The notes under the pieces: model-generated
What the model was told of the DNA's origin: nothing
Database searches by the model: none
Seen by the model: the letters and a program-made list of their open reading frames with translations, nothing else
Part shown: in pieces, positions 29,314 through 38,700 of the stretch
How positions within the stretch are numbered: the stretch's first letter is position 1
How the letters are laid out: each line of letters opens with the position of its first letter
Made by a program: the position numbers and the translations under genes
NCBI GenBank assembly: GCA_040285745.1
Contig: JAUFOR010000008.1
Location: 1,364,001 to 1,428,000 of the forward strand
DNA from: Barthelona sp. PCE
Taxonomy: Eukaryota; Metamonada: BaSk clade
Direction of reading: 5' to 3'
DNA length: 64,000 nt

Positions 29314-31653
29314 TTATTCATCGACAATGTCCAGAATAGTCTTCTGTAACTTTGTAGCTAATTCTCGGGTGTTGAAATCACCCTCATACATCTTACCTTC
29401 ATAGAGATGTGGTTGAAGATGGTTGAACAGTATTTCAGGTGCTGCGATACCACCAAACTCCTCCTGTTCAGCAATCAAGGCACTGATAATATTCTCACAT
29501 CGAACTCCAAGATCGTTATCTCCAAATTGCAACTCACCATCTCCAAACTCACATACGCCTGGGATGTTCCCGTGGAGAACCAGCGTGGGGCCTGTCTGGA
29601 CGACAATAACTTTGGGATCTGCCTCTGTTTGGAGCCATTCTTGGGCGTGACGCTTCTCAGGTGGCAAGATGACAGAACCGTCAGCGGCAACCTCACCAAC
29701 TGGGGACTTGAGGCTGTCGGCGTTGAGCACAAACAGGGGCTGACGAAGCATCATGCAAGTAGCGTCAATCGTTGTAGTTAATGCACGCAATGTGAACCAT
29801 GCCTTTGCTGCAGCGTTTTTCTTTTGCATCCAAGGTCCATACATCTTCATGAGCGCTGCGAGGTCAACTATGAGGGTCTTCAACTGGTCCGGAATCAAGA
29901 GGTTCGTAGGCTGAGTCCTAGGCGAATGCTTCCTGTAACATGCAAGACCTTTTGCGACCATATCAAAGTACTTGTCTGACTTATTGTTCATCTTAACAAA
30001 GAACGCCATGAGGTTAGGTTGTGTGATCGAAGACAGTACTGTCTTGGCATGAGGAGTGACGGGCAACACAATATTGGTGACACGAATGAGGCGAACTGAA
30101 TCTATTCTTGTGTAAAGACAGGCAACCTGGATGTGGATACGCTGGTTGACGCTCTTGACCTCTCCGTTCATTCCCAGATGGATGCCGCATGTGAAATCAT
30201 CGGAAATTGTGGGAATCGTAACAAGGTTCCTCGAACCAACAGTGAATGCACCATGATATCCCTGAACGTTGAACGGAGCCTGCACACGCACGCGAAGCAC
30301 GGCATCAAATCCAATATAACCTGCTAGTTCGTGCAACACTTGGTTATACACGCGCTGCTGATAATGTTTCTTGGTCATATTGAACCATGAAACGGTACCG
30401 CCTGTCGCATGACTGAGTCTGCCAAAGTTCACAGGGCACGTGTCCATGCCAGCATACAGACTGACCGTGAGATAGTACCTCGATAATTGCTGAGCGGACA
30501 TCTCGAATGCTTCAGTCAGGTTACCAGGTTTGGAAGGTCTCAGTAGACCAGCGGTGGGGTTGCCTGCAATGAAGACGAGGATGCGTGCGGATACACTCCT
30601 TGTTACACTGGCGCCGAATGTGATACCGCTGCCAATGCAAGACCCGGCTGAGATGGGGGAATCGTTCTTAATGGAGTTGATGATCTGCTCTACCTCGGCC
30701 CTGTTCGTCTCCAGGTCGATAAGCAGCTCGTGCGAAGGCACTGGGAAGAGCATCTTATCAACGTTCGGGAGAGTGTGCTTGAGCAGGCAATTCTCATTGC
30801 TGATGGAGTAGGTGTGCACATGTACGTCGGTGCATATGATTGCGACCTTCACTCGGGGCAGTGTGATGTAGTCGAGCGAGTCGAGCAACGCCTCACAAAC
30901 AGTATCGGTGAAACCAACTTGGCGAGCCCGAACCGAACCGTCGATGATAAATGCAAACGTGGGCGGTGTCAGTCCTGTTTCGCTGTTGGCATACAGCTCA
31001 GGTGATGCGTAGAACTCAACTGTGTCGTTGACGAGTTCTGCCGACTTCATTTCTGGTGGCCCGTTCACGCTTGCGCTGTTAAAGTATGCAGGGGGGACCT
31101 CCGACTCGCTACCACAGATGGAGCAGACGAACCCGTGGCCGCCTCTTACGAATTGTGCGTAGGGAGAAATGTATGCCTTACAACTGCGACAACGCGGTAC
31201 GTGAGGCAAATTGACAGTTGGGACCTCGTGGTCTGTGTCAAAAATGCGCACAAGGAAGCCTTGAGGGAAACCAACCTCATTCAACAAAGAAGGACTTGTT
31301 GGCAAATAGTTACAAACTGGGTATATGAAATCGTGAGGCTTCTCAGCTACTTTTACCTCATCAGCAGTAAGCGTTCCTTGCTGCTTGGGCTGGTCCATGG
31401 TTCCGACAGCTCCAGCAACAAGAGGAGCACTGAAAGGAACGGCATCTTGTCTTGTTGGACGCCCAACGGGATCGAAAGGCTCCTGCACACCTGTAGAGAC
31501 TGGATGCTGTGCTACAAAGGGCTGATTGTTAATCGGACCTCCTGCTGTGAAAGGTTGTCCCACAGTACCTACTGGAGGAGATGTGGGTTGTTGATTGTGT
31601 GGGGGCTGCGTTGGCTGAGAATCAAACGTGGCGTAGCCGTGTCTTCTGCTCAT
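29314..31653 (-). CDS. SEC24: COPII coat subunit Sec24
   Basis: 779 residues if started at MSRRHGYATFDSQP (ATG 31653); an upstream in-frame ATG at 31689 would add a hydrophobic 12-residue leader unlike the family, so it is not preferred. The N-terminus is Pro/Gln/Thr-rich and disordered, as usual. The zinc finger reads CRSCKAYISPYAQF and then CSICGSES (about 155-185). Trunk, beta-sandwich, helical (PRTQPTNLLIPDQLKTL) and C-terminal gelsolin-like domains follow in order. Sec24 selects cargo for ER-derived COPII vesicles. The length is somewhat shorter than yeast or human Sec24, mainly in the N-terminal tail. Confidence 0.95.
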   Translation of the reverse strand: MSRRHGYATFDSQPTQPPHNQQPTSPPVGTVGQPFTAGGPINNQPFVAQHPVSTGVQEPFDPVGRPTRQDAVPFSAPLVAGAVGTMDQPKQQGTLTADEVKVAEKPHDFIYPVCNYLPTSPSLLNEVGFPQGFLVRIFDTDHEVPTVNLPHVPRCRSCKAYISPYAQFVRGGHGFVCSICGSESEVPPAYFNSASVNGPPEMKSAELVNDTVEFYASPELYANSETGLTPPTFAFIIDGSVRARQVGFTDTVCEALLDSLDYITLPRVKVAIICTDVHVHTYSISNENCLLKHTLPNVDKMLFPVPSHELLIDLETNRAEVEQIINSIKNDSPISAGSCIGSGITFGASVTRSVSARILVFIAGNPTAGLLRPSKPGNLTEAFEMSAQQLSRYYLTVSLYAGMDTCPVNFGRLSHATGGTVSWFNMTKKHYQQRVYNQVLHELAGYIGFDAVLRVRVQAPFNVQGYHGAFTVGSRNLVTIPTISDDFTCGIHLGMNGEVKSVNQRIHIQVACLYTRIDSVRLIRVTNIVLPVTPHAKTVLSSITQPNLMAFFVKMNNKSDKYFDMVAKGLACYRKHSPRTQPTNLLIPDQLKTLIVDLAALMKMYGPWMQKKNAAAKAWFTLRALTTTIDATCMMLRQPLFVLNADSLKSPVGEVAADGSVILPPEKRHAQEWLQTEADPKVIVVQTGPTLVLHGNIPGVCEFGDGELQFGDNDLGVRCENIISALIAEQEEFGGIAAPEILFNHLQPHLYEGKMYEGDFNTRELATKLQKTILDIVDE

Positions 31654-32074
31654 CGGTGTGAGAAAGAGATAAAAAAATTGAAAGTGCATAAATTATCTTT
31701 AAAAGTATGTTTCTTTGATGCTTTCTCAGATGAAATAAGCCATTTTGTGTACCCAACGTGCATTTGAACCACGATAAATGAGAGTTTATTTCTTCCGATT
31801 CCGGCTTCTCATTTGCTGCTTTGGTCCTCGTTTAAATTCGATTTTCCAGTGCTTAATACTAGTATAGTCCCACAAAATTGTTGCTAATGATTCAAAAGAT
31901 AAATACACAGCTGAAAATGAAATTCTTCTCTTTTTTTTGTTTTATTCGATTTTAGTTATCTTATGCGTGGTTTTCATGACGATCAATTATTCATCAACCG
32001 AGTAAAAAACTTGAATACATTTACAACGAGTTTTAAGATTGTCATCTCAATTCTCTCCCTTTTCTCATACAAAA
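31654..32074. other. Divergent intergenic region between Sec24 and roadblock/LC7
   Basis: About 420 bases with T-rich tracts. An ATG at 31963 opens a frame that runs into the dynein light chain, but its translated leader has no similarity to the family. It is better read as 5' leader because the conserved N-terminus is reached by the spliced start at 32075. No RNA gene is visible. Confidence 0.45.
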
Positions 32075-32436
32075 ATGGTATGTTGCGACTTGCAATGGGG
32101 CAGGGCTCTGCCCATACACCTGATACTTACATTCAGTCCACAGTTGAAGAGACACTAGCACGAATCCAGAACCATCCTGGTGTACTGGGTTATATTATCA
32201 TCAATTCCGACGGTGCCGCTGTCCGCAGGTTTGGAATGGACCTCGAGGAAGTTGCAAGATATTCCCAACTAATTATGAATTTAGCTGCACAAGGTAGAAG
32301 TGCTGTAAGAGATTTAGATCCCAGAAACGATTTGAACTTTATTCGTATTCGCTCTAACAAGCATGAAATTATGATTGCTCCAGAAATCGATTATACCCTT
32401 GTTGTTATTCAAGATCCCACCGCTGAAGCTGTGTAA
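32075..32436 (+). CDS. DYNLRB: Dynein light chain roadblock/LC7, split by an intron directly after the start codon
   Basis: Exon 1 is only ATG (32075-32077); intron 32078-32136; exon 2 is 32137-32436. The spliced protein of 100 residues begins MSTVEETLARIQNHPGV, matching the family start (human MAEVEETLKRLQSQKGV), and continues with SAVRDLDPRNDLNFIRIRS and EIMIAPEIDYTLVVIQDPT. Without splicing, ATGs at 32080 or 32095 give the same body with 15-20 extra residues (MLRLAMGQGSAHT and on), so an alternative unspliced product is possible. LC7 dimerises on dynein intermediate chains of cytoplasmic, intraflagellar and axonemal dyneins. It is convergent with the ATG13-like gene. Confidence 0.92.
32078..32136 (+). 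other. Spliceosomal intron, 59 nt, phase 0, right after the initiator ATG
   Basis: The donor GTATGT follows ATG immediately and the acceptor is ACTTACATTCAG. Removal joins ATG to TCC ACA GTT GAA GAG in frame and restores the conserved N-terminus of roadblock proteins. The donor matches the two other introns deduced in this window. Confidence 0.75.
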
Positions 32437-32560
32437 TATTAATCAATTTGTATTACCACACACGATTATGTGTGAATAAGCATTGTATACTATCCATTTG
32501 GCTTTTTTTTCATCTCTTTTATAAAGAACTATTATTGTGTAAAAACAATGTCTAGATACA

Positions 32561-33631
32561 TTATTTATGGAACCCTGACAACAACGAACCCTTTAAAGAG
32601 TATTTTTCTTTTAAACGGTATAGCAATTTTTCTTTGTTTAATCCGGTTGGTGAAAGGACATTAATCCCAGAGTTATTCTCTGTCTCTGAAAATGAAGGGA
32701 GCATGGGGCTTGGTTTAATGACACTCAAATCAAGCGTACTACCTTCCAAATCGTATGAAACGTTTTTCCAAACATCCAACGCATTTAAATCGTCCAAGGA
32801 CTTTCTCCTCCTTGATGGGGGTCTTGAGTGCTTGTCTGGACCGTTTTCGACCTTGATGGGGGTCGGTAGAGGCGGTTTATAAGGAGAATGCAACAGTATA
32901 GGCTCGTCATCTTCTATTGATTCAACGCTCTCAAGCATTTGCTTCATTGTACCCGTCTGATACCCGTCGCTGACACCGATTACGGCTTGTTCCACATCAG
33001 ATTCCAATGCCTGAACGCTGTGAAACATCGAAAAGTCGCTGGCGCTTTCACTCCTTGCAAACATCGCACTGACCTTACTGTTGACTTCAACCACGTGGAA
33101 TGGAGTGGCACATCTGTTCACATTCTGCACAAGACTCTCTCCAATCTCACACGATACATTTAGTAAACCATTGGGGAACTGTATTGTTTGCATCGAAACC
33201 AGTTTTGATTCAATAAAGTCAAGACCGCTTGGGTCTATGATGCTCTCAGACACCATAGCCTCTGTCCTGTAGTTCTGGGCGGGGCTTGCAACTAATAGAC
33301 ACTGTAAACTACGCAAAGAAAGCACAACCTGATGAATTGCAAGCGACTGAGCAATGTTATAGTCTCCAAACGACCATGTTACTGTCCATCTCTCCATTAG
33401 ACCGCCGGTGTCCTTGTTAACTACATCGATAGAGATTGGTGCATCTGGAAGCATTTTTCTGGATATGCTCATTTGAGATATATCCGTTAATGTTTTCTGA
33501 GATGCCTTGAAGCGCGACCCCATGTTAGAAAACGTTTTAACAATCTCTTCATCATCGTTCCTTGAAGAAAGTATAGAAACCAATACTAGGAACATGCTAG
33601 ACGTGGCTACATCCTCGTTTGACCTCGACAT
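32561..33631 (-). CDS. ATG13: Probable autophagy protein ATG13-like (HORMA domain)
   Basis: 356 residues. The N-terminal 190 residues resemble the ATG13 HORMA domain: ISIDVVNKDTGGLMERWTVT corresponds to the strand with the conserved acidic-hydrophobic-Trp motif, SLRSLQCLLVASPAQNYRTE to the helix and the L-P-A-Y/N-Y-R turn, and QTIQFPNGLLNVSCEIGESL to the TPVGTITLSCAYR strand of human ATG13. The remainder is acidic and disordered with SP/TP sites and a basic SRPPSRRRKS stretch, as in ATG13 tails that bind ATG1/ULK and ATG17/FIP200. Alignment is by eye from memory, so the assignment is moderate. If right, it is the ATG1-complex scaffold that starts autophagosome formation. Confidence 0.55.
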   Translation of the reverse strand: MSRSNEDVATSSMFLVLVSILSSRNDDEEIVKTFSNMGSRFKASQKTLTDISQMSISRKMLPDAPISIDVVNKDTGGLMERWTVTWSFGDYNIAQSLAIHQVVLSLRSLQCLLVASPAQNYRTEAMVSESIIDPSGLDFIESKLVSMQTIQFPNGLLNVSCEIGESLVQNVNRCATPFHVVEVNSKVSAMFARSESASDFSMFHSVQALESDVEQAVIGVSDGYQTGTMKQMLESVESIEDDEPILLHSPYKPPLPTPIKVENGPDKHSRPPSRRRKSLDDLNALDVWKNVSYDLEGSTLDLSVIKPSPMLPSFSETENNSGINVLSPTGLNKEKLLYRLKEKYSLKGSLLSGFHK

Positions 33632-33770
33632 GCGTGCCTGCCCAAAATTAAAGTTTTGAAATGGGTGGAAAAGAGAAGAACAAGCTGTAATACAAAAAAA
33701 ATTCTCTTACAATAGCTCTCTTTGAAGCTGTTTTCAATTTTTATCTTGTGTACATTGCTGTATCTGCATC

Positions 33771-35660
33771 ATGAGTCTTGTTATAAAGGGTATGAATATC
33801 ACATATGGTGAAACAACGGTATTAAAAGACATTTTTCTTTTTTGCCCACCTGGGGCAATGCTTCTTGTTCTTGGTGAAAGTGGAGCGGGAAAATCCACGC
33901 TGGTACGCATCATATCTGGAGTGTACGATACTTCCGAGCACAATCCACCAGAGTGCAGGCAGTTCACAATTGGAGATGTCAATATTATCAAAGGAGACCA
34001 ATTAAAGGGTTATATCGGTATTGTCTCACAGAATAACATACTGCATGAGATGGATACAGTACGTGAAGCTGTTGAATTCTCTTACAGAATGCACGGTACC
34101 GATGAAGAGGAAATCACTCCCAAATCCAATATTCTTCTGACTCACTTGGCTTTGAATGACATACAGGCCCGCGCCATAGGGTCTGAAATGTCCACGAGAG
34201 ACCGTATATCTGGAGGAGAGCGAAGGAGAGTAACACTGGCGACAGGTCTCACCAAAGAGTGTGCATTACTTATTTCCGATGAAGCAACATCAGGGCTTGA
34301 TCCATTTTCGGCGCTAAAGGTAATTGCAGCTCTCAAACGCATGACAGAGCTTAGGAAAATACCTTGTCTTGCTGTTTTACATCAACCGACTCCGGAAATG
34401 GTTTCGCTTTTTAGTTACTGTCTGGTCCTAACTCACAGTGAGGTTTCCTTCTTCGGAAGGGTCCCGCGACTGAAACAGAGACTATTAGAGGCCAGTGTTA
34501 CCGTACCTGGCCAAACCAACATAACTGACCTGATTGTTGATATTTTCGACAACAGAAACGATAACAGTATCGATAATGCTCAGAAAAGATCCATTTACGA
34601 TGCATCTGTGCGCTGTTTCAATGAAGAAATGTCCCTTTTTGATGAAACTGAAACAATCTTGCACGAACCTCGTTCATTTAAGGCATCGTTTACCGTACAG
34701 TTCAATAACGTCCTCAAACGCAGCTTTAAGGCTCGTACAAGGTCATCAAACTATATAACGAGCCGCATATTTGGTACTTTGTTTATCGTTATTATTGGAA
34801 TCCTCAGTTTCGTTAATCTCTCACGAGATCAAGAGGCAATTACGTCTATCACAGGTGCTATCTTCTGGATTCTTGCTTCTGCAAGTTTTTCACCTCTTTT
34901 TATGGTTATTTGGACAACAGAGAGTATTAAAGAGCTTTTCAGATGGGAACGATATAATCACATGTACTCTGTGCTTGTGTTTGTTCTGTCCACTTTCTTT
35001 GCAGTGCTTACTTTTGAATTCATTAGTGCATCTTTTGCATTGTGGAGCCAGTATTGGATTTTTAATTTGAGTAATGATTTTGTCGATTTTCTCACTTTCT
35101 GGGCAGCAATTATTATAACTGTGATTGGTTCCAGTGGCATTGGGCTTGTTTCTATTTCGTTATTTGAGGCTAAAATTGCTTCAGTGTTTGGCATTTCGGT
35201 TCAAATCATTTTTATCCTCTACAGTGGGTTCTACTTTCCTTTAGACACAGTTCCTGGCGTGCTACGATGGATAGGCTCTATTTCCTACGTTCGATGGTCA
35301 GTTGAGATAATAATTGTTTCCCAATTTAATGATATGGTTTTTTCCTGCACTGATGATCAAAAACTGCCTAACGGTTCGTGTCCGATCCCTAACGGAGAGG
35401 TATATCTAAGGAACAGAGGTCTTGAGAATTCCAAAATCGGGGAAAACTTCATTTATCTGAGTATCGTCGTAACCGCTTACTGGATAATCTTCTACATAAC
35501 AACGCGTTTATTTCTGAGAAAGATATCCTTATTCCAAAGGCCTATCAAGCGCATTACGTCTGATACACCTTCATCTAGTGTACAAGTCGCAGAACTAACT
35601 GCAAACAGTTTTGAATCCAGTGATGTTATTCAACGAACACCTTTGCTCACAGAAGAATAA
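33771..35660 (+). CDS. ABCG: ABCG (White-type) half-transporter
   Basis: 629 residues. Walker A GESGAGKST is at 35-43, signature ISGGERRR at 146-153, Walker B LLISDE at 166-171 with the family-typical ATSGLD, and the switch His in LHQPTPE at 204. Six membrane helices occupy about 320-600, with an extracellular loop between helices 5 and 6 containing cysteines (CTDDQKLPNGSCPIPNGE), as in ABCG proteins. NBD-TMD order and the ISGGERRR motif are diagnostic. It would act as homo- or heterodimer moving lipids or hydrophobic compounds. It is convergent with the large activase gene, 63 bases between stops. Confidence 0.93.
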   Translation: MSLVIKGMNITYGETTVLKDIFLFCPPGAMLLVLGESGAGKSTLVRIISGVYDTSEHNPPECRQFTIGDVNIIKGDQLKGYIGIVSQNNILHEMDTVREAVEFSYRMHGTDEEEITPKSNILLTHLALNDIQARAIGSEMSTRDRISGGERRRVTLATGLTKECALLISDEATSGLDPFSALKVIAALKRMTELRKIPCLAVLHQPTPEMVSLFSYCLVLTHSEVSFFGRVPRLKQRLLEASVTVPGQTNITDLIVDIFDNRNDNSIDNAQKRSIYDASVRCFNEEMSLFDETETILHEPRSFKASFTVQFNNVLKRSFKARTRSSNYITSRIFGTLFIVIIGILSFVNLSRDQEAITSITGAIFWILASASFSPLFMVIWTTESIKELFRWERYNHMYSVLVFVLSTFFAVLTFEFISASFALWSQYWIFNLSNDFVDFLTFWAAIIITVIGSSGIGLVSISLFEAKIASVFGISVQIIFILYSGFYFPLDTVPGVLRWIGSISYVRWSVEIIIVSQFNDMVFSCTDDQKLPNGSCPIPNGEVYLRNRGLENSKIGENFIYLSIVVTAYWIIFYITTRLFLRKISLFQRPIKRITSDTPSSSVQVAELTANSFESSDVIQRTPLLTEE

Positions 35661-35723
35661 AAACGTTTATTATAAGACAGAACACGTTTATACAGACACA
35701 AAAGGTAAGAAATGAGAAATAGA

Positions 35724-38700
35724 TTAGAGAGCAACAGCTTCCTGTTCCATCTCCCGTTGCATAGCCTTACGCTTTGCAACTGCCATGAATAATGTAACAC
35801 GGGACTTAAAGTTAACCGAAGAAGCACCGGGATCAAGATCTAACGCAGAGACGTTTGCACCTTCCTTACGAAGAGCAAACAGTGCGCAACGAAGCATGTG
35901 TTGAGGTAAACAGAACGCAGGCTGGATACAGAGAATGTTGTCGCAGCCAGAGGACATCATTTCGATCGCCTCACTTACAAGAAGCCAACCTTCACCTGCC
36001 TGGAAAGCGACAGAAATCAAATCACGATCAGCTAAGGCCTGGGCCTTGTCACTGATGGAGTGGATCGTGTGACGGAATCGAGCAGGCATGTACTTGCTAC
36101 GAAGACGCTGGACGTACCCGATAACTGTCTTGTAAATGATGGAGTTGCCCCATCCATTAGAAAGGTACTCACGCTTACCGACAGAGTCGTACATGCAATA
36201 AAGGATGAAGTCCATGATACCGGGTGTGAAGACACGTGCTCCCTGAGCCTCAAGCTCACGTACAACGTACATATTCGACATTGGATGATACTTCACCAAA
36301 ATCTCACCAAGGAGACCAACCTCCACTGGTTTCTTGTTTTTATCGATCTTGATCGACTCAAATGAGTGTTCAATGCTCTGCACAACCTCTCTGAAGCTAC
36401 CACCGCTCAAGAAATATTGACATCCCTTATCCAGCGCTTTCTGGCTAACGTGATCAGCAGTTCCCGGTTCCAGTTCGACGGGGCGCATATACTGCTCATA
36501 GAACATGATGATGTCGCCCAGAACAAGAGACTCAAGAGCCTTCTTGGCCATTGAAAGACCGGGTGAGAAACCCGTGTGCTTCTCGATACCCTGCATGGAC
36601 ATCGTTCCAACCGGGATATGGCTGAGACCGAGGGCGGCGAGCGCCTTACGGATGAAGAAGGGGTAGTTGGAGGCACGACAGGGACCACCTGTTTGTGTAG
36701 TGAGGAAAACAACCTTTTTAGGATCGATCTTTCCTTCAGCAACGAGATGGTAGTAGTTCTTGATAAGAGAACCAACAACAATGAGTGTGGGGTAGCAACA
36801 ATCGTTGTGAACGTGTCTCAGAGCAATATCCAAGATCTCATCACGCCACTCAGGAGGAGAGCGAGCAACGAAAACAGGATAACCCTGACCCCTGAACATA
36901 GCGCAGAGGAGGGTGTTGTGCTGCGGTGACAGATCGGGAAGAAGGATAGACCAGCCCTCATCGTACATCTCCTTTGTGTAAAGAAGAGGCATCTTGAACT
37001 CTGACTTGAAAGTCTCGCCATTGTTCGCCTTCTCGTTCTCGAGAGCAGCCATGAGAGATCTGAGACGAATCTTGACAGCTCCGTGGTTCTCAACCTCGTC
37101 AATCTTCAGTTGTGTGTAGATCTTGTGGGGCTCCAGAATGACCTTGATCTGATCCGACGTGACTGCGTCAAGACCGCAACCGAAGGAGACAAGCTGAACG
37201 TACTGGACGTGTGGTGTCTCGAGGGTGCGGTGTGCGGTGACGTATAGCTTGTGGTGGTAGGTCCACTGACTCAGAACATCAGTTTTGATCTCACGATCAT
37301 CTGCCCAGTCGTGATCGACAACACAACAGTCAAGCTCATTAAGAATGTTGGGGATACCGTGGTTGATACCAGCATCAAGGTGGTAAGGACGACCGACAAG
37401 AGCAATGCATGTAAGCCCATTATCGGCAGCGTACTCAACAATAGCCTCATTCTGGTGACGACACTCCAGCTCAAACTGATCTTGGTGCTCAAAAGCGAGG
37501 TTGATTGCATTCTTCAACACAGAACGTGAGAAGCGCTCGAAAATGTCTGGCATAGAATCGCGTAGACGAACTAAAAGACGCTTGCGATCGTGGAGTGGGA
37601 GGTACGGGTTATGGACGACTGTTCCAGGCTCCATGAAGTCCTCAAGACACTTGGTCGCTGCCTCTGGGTAAGAACCGACAATAGGACAATTGTAATGATC
37701 CTGCGATGTGATGCGAGGGTTGTATGGCAGACATGGCAGGAAAATGGCGTCACAGCGTGACTCCAACCACAGGACGTGTGAGTGCAACACCTTGGCGGGG
37801 TAACAGATGGTATCTGAAGGGATAGTTTCACGACCAAGAACGGTGAGACGCTTGCTGCTCATGGGAGACAGTTTGACCTTGAAACCAAGAGAACGCAAGA
37901 GTGCTGACCAGAAGGGGTAATCCTGGTACATGTTCAGACAACGGGGAAGACCAATTGTCATACCTTGTTCAGGCGCCAACTCGGGAACGGGCTGGTTCCT
38001 GAATGTGCGTGCAATCTTCCACGAGTAGATGTTGGGCAGCTTCTCTTTCTTAGCCTTTGTAACTTCGCGGTTCAGCTGAGCAAGTGCAATAGTCTCACCC
38101 TTGGAACATTTGTTACCACTGACGAAACATGCTCCGTTGTTGAACTCCAAAGCAGTCATGAGACACTTGTTGGCACAACCATTACACGTAAGCTTCTGCT
38201 GAGTCCACTCGAGATCAAGAGACTTGATGTCCAGGCCGACGCATGGAACACCGGTCTCGTGCTGCTTCTTCGAGAAGAGCGCGGCACCGATACAGCCCAT
38301 AAGCTCGGGGAAAGGAGCTCGAACGATGTCTCTCTTAAGCTCGATTTCGAGAGCACGGAGAACTGCATTACTTTTGAACGTACCACCTTGCACAACGATT
38401 TTCTCGGGCAAATGTGTAGTTCTAAGCACCTTGTGCAGCAAGTTTTTGACGATGGAGTAAGCAAGACCAGCAGAGATGTCAGGGACACCAAAGCCCTGTT
38501 TCTGAGCGGTCTTAACCATCGACTGCATAAAAACAGTACAGCGGGATCCTAAATCAACGGGAGACTCTGCCTCAAGCGCGATCTTTGCGAATTCAGCAGG
38601 GCCCATACCGACTGATGCGGCAAAGAGTGCCAAGAAGGAACCACAACCGGAGGAGCAAGCCTCGTTGAGTACCAGGTTGGAGAGAGAACCATGCTGGTCC

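Noticed and set aside
32078-32103. 26-nt GT-AG intron in the roadblock gene (GTATGT to GGGGCAG)
   Set aside because: It also keeps the frame, but it is shorter than the other introns and leaves a leader that the family lacks; the 59-nt interval restores the conserved N-terminus.
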